Shown here in pieces: positions 54,049 to 62,020 of a stretch of 64,000 nucleotides of DNA. The translations under genes were made by a program, and so were the position numbers. The notes beneath the pieces are model-generated. The model worked only from the letters and a program-made list of their open reading frames with translations, made no database searches and was not told where the DNA came from. The stretch spans positions 3,992,001 through 4,056,000 of the forward strand of contig NZ_CP050699.1 in assembly GCF_005116675.2 (NCBI RefSeq), given 5' to 3'. The DNA is from Desulfosediminicola ganghwensis (GTDB taxonomy: Bacteria; Desulfobacterota; Desulfobulbia; Desulfobulbales; Desulfocapsaceae). Every line of letters begins with the position of its first letter. Within the stretch, counting starts at the first letter, position 1.

Positions 54049-54495
54049 ATGAGCAAGCTGTATGAGCTGTACAAAGCTGTTGGTAATGAGGCGTTTTCCC
54101 ATGAAATCACCAAGATTGCCCCTTATTTTGGCACAATTGACCCGATGTTTGTGGCATTGCGTCCCGGCTATGCCGAAGTGACCATGCCAAACACCCCTGA
54201 AGTCCACAATCATATCGGCAGCGTCCATGCCATAGCCATGTGTAATGCCGCTGAAGTTGCCGCGGGCCTGATGACCGAAGTATCCATCCCCAAGAACTGC
54301 CGCTGGATACCCGTCGGCATGAGTGTGAAATATCTGGCCAGGGCCTCAACCGATCTCAGAGCGATTGCTGATGGTTCCGGTATCGACTGGGAGATCCCCG
54401 GCGACAAGGATGTTCCGGTTTCAATTACTGACACTGAAGGTGTGGAGGTTTGCTGCGCTGAAATCACCATGAAAGTGAGTGAACTGACAAAGTAA
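54049..54495 (+). CDS. Hotdog-fold thioesterase-like protein (DUF4442/PaaI type)
   Basis: A 148-residue hotdog-fold protein of the YiiD-C/DUF4442 group. The segment PMFVALRPGYAEVTMPNTPEVHNHIGSVHAIAMCNAAEVAAGL forms the central helix and active-site region with the conserved N-H-x-G. PVGMSVKYLARASTDLRA corresponds to the later strands. It probably hydrolyses or binds an acyl-CoA; substrate unknown. AAGGAGG lies before the ATG. It is co-transcribed with the marR gene 17 bp downstream and preceded by a palindromic operator. Confidence 0.9.
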   Translation: MSKLYELYKAVGNEAFSHEITKIAPYFGTIDPMFVALRPGYAEVTMPNTPEVHNHIGSVHAIAMCNAAEVAAGLMTEVSIPKNCRWIPVGMSVKYLARASTDLRAIADGSGIDWEIPGDKDVPVSITDTEGVEVCCAEITMKVSELTK

Positions 54496-54512
54496 CGGGG
54501 ATAGTTGCAGCC

Positions 54513-54968
54513 ATGGAACATCAGCTCTTTTTCAAGCTCAACCTCTCCCAACGGGTGTTAATAAAGTGGGTAGACCGGGAAATGACCGATCTGGTCGGTG
54601 CCACCACCACCCAGATCGCCGCCATCCTCTACCTGATGGAAAACGACGGCTGTCAGCCGGTAGATTTGAGCCGGGAACTGTTGCAGAACAAATCCGCCAT
54701 CACCACCCTCGCAGAACGTATGGAGAAAAAGGGCTTGATTTACCGGGCTCCATCAGCGAAGGATGGACGCGCCTCAATCCTTCATCTCACTGAAAAAGGT
54801 AGAGAAATCGGAATAAAGGCCATACCCTATATTTCTGAATACAACCGGGAATTGATGAAAGGATTCAGCGAAGTGGAGGTGGCTGTTATAGACCGTTTTT
54901 TCGAATCGATCATGCGACGCTTCGAGACTGTGCCTGATAATTACTTCAAAAGGTTGAGCGAGGAATAA
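54513..54968 (+). CDS. MarR-family transcriptional regulator
   Basis: A 151-residue winged-helix regulator. The DNA-binding core is TTTQIAAILYLMENDGCQPVDLSRELLQNKSAITTLAERMEKKGLIYR, with the wing APSAKDGRASILHLTEKGRE. Dimerisation helices lie at both ends. Located 17 bp after the thioesterase gene, it probably represses this operon through the palindrome at 53932. Its ligand may be an acyl or aromatic CoA ester or acid, as for related regulators next to thioesterases (inference). Confidence 0.92.
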   Translation: MEHQLFFKLNLSQRVLIKWVDREMTDLVGATTTQIAAILYLMENDGCQPVDLSRELLQNKSAITTLAERMEKKGLIYRAPSAKDGRASILHLTEKGREIGIKAIPYISEYNRELMKGFSEVEVAVIDRFFESIMRRFETVPDNYFKRLSEE

Positions 54969-55030
54969 AAGAGCTGGGTGAGGAGCAGAAGCTACAGCCC
55001 TACTCCTCGCTCCTTAATCCTCACATTATA

Positions 55031-56098
55031 TCAACCAAGCTCCGCCCGGATTGCCTCAGACACTTCACGGGTCAGCCTGAGCACCTTGGTCGCCTGCTCC
55101 AGGCTGATGGTTCCGGTTCCGCAACTTGGGGTGATAAAGGTTTGCTCGTAAACAGTCTGCCTGGAGATACCAAGCTCTTCAAGTTGTGCCGCCTGCTCAA
55201 ACCACTGTTTCACCAGTTCCTCGGTATTGGCTGCCTCCACAAACTCGGCATTGGTCGGCACTATTCCGGAAGCGAGCATACCGCCCCTGGCAAAGAAATC
55301 CCTGAGCTGATCAGGATAGAGCACCAGGCGGTCGAAGTAGCCATAGGCATCATAACTCAGCACATCCACCCCGGCCTCAAAGAGCAGTGACCACTCGGTA
55401 TTGCCGCAGACATGTACCCCGTTCAGCCCCCCCTCTGCCTTCACCGCATCGAAGACCTCAGAAAGACAGCCAATAACGTCTTCCTTGGTAATGGTGATAA
55501 AAGCGGAAGTACCAAAACCAGACAGACCAGGTTCATCGAAGAAAACAATAGCAGGAGTCTTGATTTCCGCCATCTTGCGTGCCTGGTACTGGGCTTTCAG
55601 AGCCAGCATTTTCACAGCCGCGTCACGGAGTTGATCATTATAGAAGATCGCCCTGCCCGCCTGGTCCACGGTACCGGTACAGAAAGTGATCGGGCCGGTA
55701 ATCTGCCCCTTCAAACCAACAAGTTCCTCCTTTTTACTACCGGCGAGTTCAATGAATTCAAAAAAGCCCCTGGCAATATCAGGAGTAAGAGCAAATCTTG
55801 AATCCCCGAGCGGCATGGCCCCTTCGGTGACCATCAGATAATCTTCAAAAAAGGCCAGGAACTCAGCATCAAAATTTTCGCTTTCGCCGTTAATAAAGAT
55901 TTTGCCGTCACATTCATCTACGCCGGGAAAACCGGGAAGGAACTGGGGCACCATGCCCTCCTTCTTGTATATCGGCAACTGAGGCCAGATTGGCATCTCA
56001 GGAGTATATTGAAAAATAAGCTCTGCAGCCTCTTTATGATCCGCAAGCGGGAGACTGCCAATGAGCAGAGGAAGACAACATGGTTTAAAATCAGACAT
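55031..56098 (-). CDS. MetE-like methyltransferase of the UROD/MetE superfamily
   Basis: About 355 residues. The N-terminal PLLIGSLPLADHKEAAELIFQYTPEMPIWPQLP and the GQITGPITFCTGTVDQ segment place it in the UROD/MetE-like superfamily, in the group often labelled vitamin-B12-independent methionine synthase. The zinc ligands expected for MetE appear as H-x-C in GVHVCGNTEW and a late cysteine in FITPSCGTGTI. It lacks the N-terminal folate-binding half of full MetE. It therefore resembles core methionine synthases that take the methyl group from a corrinoid protein. Homocysteine as acceptor is an inference. It is near another methionine/folate gene but convergent with marR. Confidence 0.78.
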   Translation of the reverse strand: MSDFKPCCLPLLIGSLPLADHKEAAELIFQYTPEMPIWPQLPIYKKEGMVPQFLPGFPGVDECDGKIFINGESENFDAEFLAFFEDYLMVTEGAMPLGDSRFALTPDIARGFFEFIELAGSKKEELVGLKGQITGPITFCTGTVDQAGRAIFYNDQLRDAAVKMLALKAQYQARKMAEIKTPAIVFFDEPGLSGFGTSAFITITKEDVIGCLSEVFDAVKAEGGLNGVHVCGNTEWSLLFEAGVDVLSYDAYGYFDRLVLYPDQLRDFFARGGMLASGIVPTNAEFVEAANTEELVKQWFEQAAQLEELGISRQTVYEQTFITPSCGTGTISLEQATKVLRLTREVSEAIRAELG

Positions 56099-56563
56099 CT
56101 TTACAACCCTTTTGTAAGCGTTCATTCAATGATGCATCAGAAGAATACTAATAACTGTAATTCCGCTCGCACCTCTGTCACTTCGTATTTCATGTCACAC
56201 GGTCCGCCCGCTGTTTTTTGATCTCAAGTTTGTATAAAATGAGTACGGAGGATCTGCTCGATAGAGCCCTGTGACAGGCACCTTCAACCAACTTCAGCTC
56301 TAAACAGCACGAATGAAAACGATATTTTTCTTAACCCACCCCTTTATTCGGCTCCATGCAGTTGCTATGATTACTGCAAGGCGATTTTTCAGGCGTTAAG
56401 TAATATTTTTTTCACTTCGTCTTTCCCGGCCGGCAGGCCCTGGGCGAAATAGCCTTCCGAAAACTTCCGCTGATGGGACTGAGGATCTTCTCGGAACACG
56501 TATCAATACCAGAGCAGCAATGAAACTTCAACATTATGATGTCCTCAAATCAAGGAGAATACA
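56099..56563. other. Intergenic region, 465 bp
   Basis: No gene or RNA structure recognised between the MetE-like gene (minus) and the 60-residue gene (plus), which are divergent. Confidence 0.5.
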
Positions 56564-56746
56564 ATGAAAATTGAAATCGATAATAGAGTTGTGGAGATCA
56601 CTCCTGAGTCAGAAACAGAAACCGAACAGCTCGATGCACTCTGGAAAGTCATCATCGACTGTGTTGGCAGCAATAAGCGGTTATTGCCCATCGGCGAATA
56701 TATTCCCGGGAAATCAGATCTGGCCAGATTTTCAATAGAAGGCTGA
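56564..56746 (+). CDS. Small hypothetical protein, 60 aa
   Basis: A 60-residue acidic protein: MKIEIDNRVVEITPESETETEQLDAL, then WKVIIDCVGSNKRLLPIGEYIPGKSDLARFSIEG. A good AAGGAGAA ribosome-binding site precedes the ATG and a strong hairpin follows the stop, both supporting a real gene. No family recognised. The central tryptophan and single cysteine in IIDCVGSN may be useful for database matching. Monocistronic. Confidence 0.72.
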   Translation: MKIEIDNRVVEITPESETETEQLDALWKVIIDCVGSNKRLLPIGEYIPGKSDLARFSIEG

Positions 56747-56750
56747 GAGC

Positions 56751-56786
56751 AATCACCTCCGGCACAAACAGATGCCGGAGGTGATT
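56751..56786. terminator. Hairpin after the 60-residue gene
   Basis: Perfect 14-bp arms AATCACCTCCGGCA (56751-56764) and TGCCGGAGGTGATT (56773-56786) around an 8-base loop. There is no long T-run, so termination efficiency is uncertain. Confidence 0.65.
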
Positions 56787-57015
56787 ACAAGGCCGGCCCC
56801 TACAATCTTGTTACTTCAACAAGATAGCGAACACCCTTGTCAATCTCAGTATTACAACCTTGATTTTTGACCTCAACAAGACAATATTGTTTAGGTTTTA
56901 ATAACTCACAATTCTCTGCCGCGCGTTCCTCACTGTGTCTGGTCACACCCCAGCTGTCTGCTCCTGCTCGCAGTAATTAGTCCGGCTTTCCCCCAATTCC
57001 TTGATTAGAATCAGC

Positions 57016-58902
57016 ATGAAGCCCAATTTTCTTGAATATATACAGGACCGGGTCATCCTCGGCGACGGCGCACTTGGTGCCTACCTTTACCAGTGCGGAG
57101 TAAGCCGGGACAAGAACATAGACCTGCTCAACTTGCAGTCTCCCGAGACGGTACATAACGCCCATGAAGAGTACATTCGAGCCGGCAGCCAACTCATAGA
57201 GACAAACACCTTCGGCGCCAGTCGCTATCAACTCGAACCAATGGGTTTTGGCGATTCGCAACGGGAAATCAACCGGGCCGGCGCTGAAATTGCGGTAAAG
57301 GCCGCTGGCGGCAAAGTCTTTGTCGCAGGTTCCGTCGGCCCATCTGGGATCCGCTTTCCGCTTATCGATGAAGAGACAACCATAGATGAGATCAGGGATT
57401 CTTTTCGGGAACAGTTCCTGGGTCTTGCCGAAGGCGGAGTCGACGCATTCATTATCGAAACCTTCAGCAGTCTCGACGAAATGCTGCTTGCTCTTGAAGT
57501 GGCAAAAGAAACTGTTACGGATATGCCCATCATTGCCCAGATGGTCTTCCCGACCGGTGGCACCACCACCCACGGGGAGGACGCCCTCCATTGCGGTGAA
57601 GCGATGCTTCGTGCCGGAGCCGATGTTATCGGCACCAACTGCGGCCGTGGCGTCGATACCGCCGCTACCGCGATCAGAAAAATGGCCCAGGCAGGCGGTG
57701 GCAAGGCTATTCTCTCCGCTTTCCCGAATGCCGGTATGCCGGAGATGATAGGACACAGAACCATTTATCCGGCCCAGCCGGACTACATGGCCAAAAAAGC
57801 GGCCGAGATGATACGCGGCGGCGTCCATCTTATCGGCGGTTGCTGCGGCACAACACCTGCTCATATCCAGCAATTCAAATCGGTCCTCAAAATTAAACCT
57901 GTCCGCCCAACGGCACACTCTGCGGTAGCGCAGGCCGCTACTGAACCTGACAGTGAAAGAACTGCCGGGCCAGGCAAATTTCTGGCTGGCCTTACCGGTG
58001 ATCGCCTGCCAATAATTGTGGAACTTGACCCGCCCACCCATCTAGACATCGAACATGTGCTGACAGGGGCTGAAAAACTTGCCGAGGCAGGTACCGATGC
58101 CATATCCCTTGCCGAGAACCCCCTGGCGATACTGCGAACCGGCAACCTTGGTCTCGCCTCGCTTATTCAGAAACAGGCAAAAATCTCAACCATTCTTCAT
58201 CAGACCGGGCGGGACCTCAATGCGCTTGCTCTTCAGGCCCGGATGATGGAAGCACACCTGCTCGACATCCCTGCGGTTCTCGGGGTAACCGGCGACTCAG
58301 CCACAGGCACCGACCAGCCTGGCGTAAGCGGCGTTTTTGATCTACGCTCCCACGGCATTATCTCCATGCTGAACGGTCTCAACAATGGTGCCAACATGGC
58401 AGGGAAATCACTTAAAAAAAATACTGATTTTTCCATCGGTGCAGCCTTTAGCTTCAGGCCGCAAAACCCCGATTTCCAGATTCGCCGCCTGGAAAAGAAA
58501 GTTGAACTCGGGGCCCGCTTTGTTATGACGCAACCGCTATTTTCGGCTGAAGCGATATCGCAGATGGTGGAGAAGACTTCCCACATTAATGCCATGATCT
58601 TCCCTGGGATATTTCCACTCATCTCCCTTCGCAATGCGGAATTTCTACATAACGAAGTTCCAGGAATCCATGTCCCGTCAAAAGTGCGTGAGCAACTTGC
58701 CAGGTACGACCAGGTTGCCGACCAGCGCAAGGTCGCACTTGAGTTTACTGCCCAACTGATTGACCAGGTCGCCACCATGATAGATGGCATTTACCTGATC
58801 AGCCCTCTCAACAAGTGGGATATCGTCCTCAATTACGTAAAACAGATCCGGAACGCTCAATACCAGGGCAGTGGTCGCATTAAAGATTTCACCCGCGCCT
58901 AG
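57016..58902 (+). CDS. Homocysteine S-methyltransferase / methylenetetrahydrofolate reductase fusion
   Basis: About 628 residues. The N-terminal barrel (to about 290) is a homocysteine S-methyltransferase: ILGDGALGAYLYQCG, then LIETNTFGASRYQLE, and zinc cysteines in IGTNCGRGVD and IGGCCGTTPAHI. A linker leads to a MTHFR domain (about 325-610), with GDRLPIIVELDPPTHLD, VLGVTGDSATGTDQPG, FSIGAAFSFRPQNPDF and GARFVMTQPLFS. It resembles the YitJ-type bifunctional protein. No cobalamin-binding module is attached, so the methyl donor for the first half is open (a separate corrinoid protein, or S-methylmethionine). A terminator follows. The ATG at 57016 starts the family sequence; TTG five codons earlier is possible. 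Confidence 0.9.
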   Translation: MKPNFLEYIQDRVILGDGALGAYLYQCGVSRDKNIDLLNLQSPETVHNAHEEYIRAGSQLIETNTFGASRYQLEPMGFGDSQREINRAGAEIAVKAAGGKVFVAGSVGPSGIRFPLIDEETTIDEIRDSFREQFLGLAEGGVDAFIIETFSSLDEMLLALEVAKETVTDMPIIAQMVFPTGGTTTHGEDALHCGEAMLRAGADVIGTNCGRGVDTAATAIRKMAQAGGGKAILSAFPNAGMPEMIGHRTIYPAQPDYMAKKAAEMIRGGVHLIGGCCGTTPAHIQQFKSVLKIKPVRPTAHSAVAQAATEPDSERTAGPGKFLAGLTGDRLPIIVELDPPTHLDIEHVLTGAEKLAEAGTDAISLAENPLAILRTGNLGLASLIQKQAKISTILHQTGRDLNALALQARMMEAHLLDIPAVLGVTGDSATGTDQPGVSGVFDLRSHGIISMLNGLNNGANMAGKSLKKNTDFSIGAAFSFRPQNPDFQIRRLEKKVELGARFVMTQPLFSAEAISQMVEKTSHINAMIFPGIFPLISLRNAEFLHNEVPGIHVPSKVREQLARYDQVADQRKVALEFTAQLIDQVATMIDGIYLISPLNKWDIVLNYVKQIRNAQYQGSGRIKDFTRA

Positions 58903-58908
58903 CCCTTT

Positions 58909-58944
58909 TGTGGTGCCACAGAACCACTCCTGGCACCACATTTT
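58909..58944 (+). terminator. Terminator of the methyltransferase/MTHFR fusion gene
   Basis: TGTGGTGCCA (58909-58918) pairs with TGGCACCACA (58931-58940) and is followed by TTTT. Confidence 0.8.
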
Positions 58945-59675
58945 CGACCAATTGTGCAAACGTTGCTGCCACGAAAATTCATTCAGATTTATTTAGTAAT
59001 TTCATAACTCTTACTGATATACAGCTCTATTTATCAATTATTTTTCTGGTGCAAAATTCCAACACAATCCTAATTACCCGAAACTACTGAATTGCAGCTC
59101 ACCCGCGCGTTGACGATCGGTCGCTCGGCTCCGTTTTCTCAAGCCCCTGTAGTAAGTTACAGCCTAATCTAAACAATTGACTTTTAAAAATCCTCTCAGT
59201 AAATTCGGTTCTGCCTCATTGGTTATGGCAGGAAACAGGCCAACTTAGATATGAGATAATTGTCCCCCCATGTTTGGGCCGACAACTGTCTCCAACACTG
59301 ATGACACTTAACGGACACCAGCGGTATGGTATGTAACCAACTATCATATTTCCCGTTCTCTTCCGCTCGCATTTGCAAGCGTTACCGAACCGCTATGCTC
59401 CGTATCCCTGAACTGGCTTATCCCAGATCACACTCCCCCTGAAAAGATCCCGCCTTCCAGCGCCCGTGAGAGTATCACAGACGCTTATCAAGCATGCTTA
59501 AACGATTCGCGCATGCAGAGTATTCAGTAAAACCCAGAAATATAAAACGGAGGTCAACTAACAACATAATGGTGATATCAGCCATAGCAGCCTGAAAAAT
59601 GATGTTTTTTGTTCTGACTGACAATCGAATTTACCTGCTCCATAACGCGGGCAGGGCAGAAAGAGGATTGAGTTT
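58945..59675. other. Intergenic region, about 730 bp, before the Hdr-MetF cluster
   Basis: No gene. A+T-rich on the left; a small AAGCATGCTT palindrome lies near 59491. It should contain the promoter of the Hdr-MetF operon, but no element is clear enough to name. Confidence 0.45.
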
Positions 59676-60998
59676 ATGGCAGAAAGCAGTATCAAAATCA
59701 AAGGCAAGAAAGAGAGCTTCTTCATCGACCAGGTAAAGGAGATCCTGCCGACAGGCGGGAACCTCAATCTATGTCTCACCTGTGGCGCTTGCGCCTCAGG
59801 GTGCCCGGCTACGGGACTTTCAGACATGGATCCGCGCAAATTCCTGCGCATGTGTGCCATGGGCATGGATGAAGAGGCAACCAAATCACCATGGGTCTGG
59901 ATGTGCACTATGTGCCAGAGATGTATCTACGTCTGCCCCATGCAAATCGACATTCCTCAACTGGTTTTCAACGCCCGCGCCAGCTGGCCGCGTGATGAAC
60001 GCCCCAAGGGTATTCGCGACTCCTGCGACATGGCCCTGAGGAACCCCTCCAACAGCGCCATGGGAACCGCTCCCGACGACTTCATCTTCGTGGTCGAAGA
60101 CGTTCTGGCCGAATATCAGGAATCACAGCCCGAGTTTAAGGATATGGCAGCGCCCATTGATAAACCCGGCGCCCATTTTTTCCTGAATCAGAACTCCCGT
60201 GAACCGGTAACCGAACCGGATGAACTGGTACCGCTCTGGAAGATCCTGCACCTGGCAGGAGTAGACTGGACGTACGGTTCCAAAGGTTGGGCGGCAGAAA
60301 ATTACTGCCTGTTCCTGGCCGACAATGAATGCTGGGAGCATGTTACCCGGGTCTCGGCCAACCAGGCCAACGAGTTGGGGACAAAAGTCTTTCTCAATAC
60401 GGAATGAGGACACATCACATTCTCAGTCCGGGCCGGACTGAAAAAATTCGGTGTTGAGCATAACTTTGAAGTTGCATCCATCTATCAATATTACGCCAAG
60501 TGGATCCGTGAGGGTCGACTCAAGGTGAACTCCGACTGGAACCGCGATCGCAAGATCAAGTTCACCATCCAGGATCCATGTCAGATCGTCAGAAAGGGCT
60601 ATGGTGACGCTGTGGCCGATGACCTCCGTTTTGTAATAAAATCAGTGGTCGGTGAAGAAAATGTCATCGAGATGACACCAAACAAATCCAACAACTACTG
60701 CTGCGGCGGTGGCGGTGGCTTCCTGCAGTCTGGATACCCTGAAGAACGCAGGGCCTACGGCAAGAAGAAGTTCGACCAGATTATCGAAACCGGAGCCGAT
60801 TACTGCATCACCGGCTGCCATAACTGTCACGCTCAGGTCCATGACATCGGCCATCATTTCGGCGGAACATACAGCACTGTCCATCTCTGGACACTCATCT
60901 GCCTCTCGCTGGGAATTTTAGGTCCCAATGAGCGGGAATATTTAGGAGAAGATTTAAAAGACGTAGACGTTTTTCACCCCGAAACAGCTCTTTTTTAG
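59676..60998 (+). CDS. Selenocysteine-containing HdrC/HdrB-like fusion protein
   Basis: Read with UGA at 60405-60407 as selenocysteine, the frame gives 440 residues. The HdrC-like N-terminus has two [4Fe-4S] motifs, C33-x2-C36-x2-C39-x3-C43 and C77-x2-C80-x2-C83-x3-C87. After a linker, Sec244 falls in NTE-U-GH, where homologous CCG proteins usually have ECGH. A complete CCG motif follows: C302, C342-C343 and C381-x2-C384. Homology continues smoothly across the UGA, with no ribosome-binding site or start before the second part. A hairpin lies 16 bases downstream. The protein would be the disulfide- or ferredoxin-linked partner of the HdrA at 62021 and the MetF between them. Confidence 0.88.
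60405..60407 (+). other. UGA selenocysteine codon (Sec244)
   Basis: In-frame TGA between two parts of one conserved protein; replaces cysteine of an ECGH motif. Confidence 0.82.
60424..60440 (+). promoter_or_regulatory. Candidate bacterial SECIS hairpin
   Basis: CAGTCCG-GGC-CGGACTG: a perfect 7-bp stem with a short apical loop starting with G, beginning 16 bases after the UGA. Distance and loop agree with the general rules for bacterial SECIS elements. Confidence 0.75.
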
Positions 60999-61069
60999 TG
61001 GCCATACGATGTTTTCACCAATGTCCTGGAGCTGATCACAACTTACAGGAATGAAGGGAGCAGAAACGT

Positions 61070-61942
61070 ATGAGTTTTCAAAAGCGATTAGCAGCGAACG
61101 AGTTTGTTGTTCTGGCCGAGATGCACACACCCAAGGGGGTGAATATCTCAAGGCTGGTGAATGACGCCCGCAGAATGAAAGGGAAGATCGACGGAGTTGT
61201 CATCCCGGACATGGACAACGGTATTATGCGAATGAGCAGCATCGCCGGCGGCGTGCTGATGCAGCAGCAGGGTATCGAGTCAATTCTGCATGTGTATTGC
61301 CGTGACCGCAACAGAATGGCCCTGCAGGGTGACATTCTCGCGGCCCATGTACTTGGTATCCAGAACCTTATTGTTGCCCATAGCGAGGATATTGAAAATG
61401 GAGACCATCCTGAAGCTGTCGTGGTCAATGACCTCAACGAAGTTGAGTTGCTGAAAGGCATTGCTCAACTACAGCGTGGAAAGGACATGGAAGGTTTCGA
61501 ACTTGACGGCGTTCCCACATTCACCACCGGTTGCACTATCGAACCTTTTGCCGATGAAGCGCAAATGGTACAGCAACTCAAACTGGCCAAAGACAAAGTG
61601 GCAGCAGGTGCCTCATTTGTCATCACCCCGGCGGTGTTTGATATAACGCACTTCAGTGGCTTTTACTCCAAGGTTCGCGAACTGGGCGTTCCTGTTATTC
61701 CGACCGTATTTCTCATCAAGTCACTGGCTATAGCCCAGTACATAGCCACCACGGAACCCAGCTCCCAAATCTCCAATGAGCTCATCAACCGTATCCGTAA
61801 ATCCCCCAACCGCGACCAGGAGGGGGTCAAGATTGCAGGTGAGACCATTGCAGCATTACGTGAAATGACCCAAGGCGTGCTGGTGCAGACGCTCGGCTGG
61901 GAACACAAGCTGCCTGAGATCCTGGACGCGGCAGGAATGTAA
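61070..61942 (+). CDS. metF: Methylenetetrahydrofolate reductase (MetF) of an Hdr-linked complex
   Basis: A 290-residue MTHFR barrel: FVVLAEMHTPKGVNISRLVNDAR, then GVVIPDMDNGIMRMSSIA and HVYCRDRNRMALQGDILAAHVLGIQNLIVAHSED, with GASFVITPAVFDITHFSGFY near residue 185 and the C-terminal VKIAGETIAALREM. The R-D-R-N segment is the FAD/folate-binding hallmark. It lies between the HdrC/B-like and HdrA-like genes on the same strand, as in the MetF-Hdr clusters of acetogens and sulfate reducers. There methylene-THF reduction is thought to be coupled to ferredoxin or NADH through Hdr subunits. No MetV gene is seen before the window ends. GAAGGGAG precedes the ATG. Confidence 0.92.
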   Translation: MSFQKRLAANEFVVLAEMHTPKGVNISRLVNDARRMKGKIDGVVIPDMDNGIMRMSSIAGGVLMQQQGIESILHVYCRDRNRMALQGDILAAHVLGIQNLIVAHSEDIENGDHPEAVVVNDLNEVELLKGIAQLQRGKDMEGFELDGVPTFTTGCTIEPFADEAQMVQQLKLAKDKVAAGASFVITPAVFDITHFSGFYSKVRELGVPVIPTVFLIKSLAIAQYIATTEPSSQISNELINRIRKSPNRDQEGVKIAGETIAALREMTQGVLVQTLGWEHKLPEILDAAGM

Positions 61943-62020
61943 TTAGAGGCGGCATATTGCAGAAGGATTGACCGATTATTTCGTTTAACCCTGCGTAACC
62001 TGTGCAAATGAAGGGTAGAA

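Noticed and set aside
56977-58041. Open frame of 354 codons antisense to the methyltransferase/MTHFR fusion
   Set aside because: The plus-strand protein has complete motifs in both domains; the antisense sequence is low in family-like features.
60405-60407. Treating the UGA as a true stop, giving a truncated HdrC and a separate HdrB fragment
   Set aside because: The sequence between 60408 and 60525 is in frame, conserved-looking, and has no new start or ribosome-binding site; a SECIS-like hairpin is in place.
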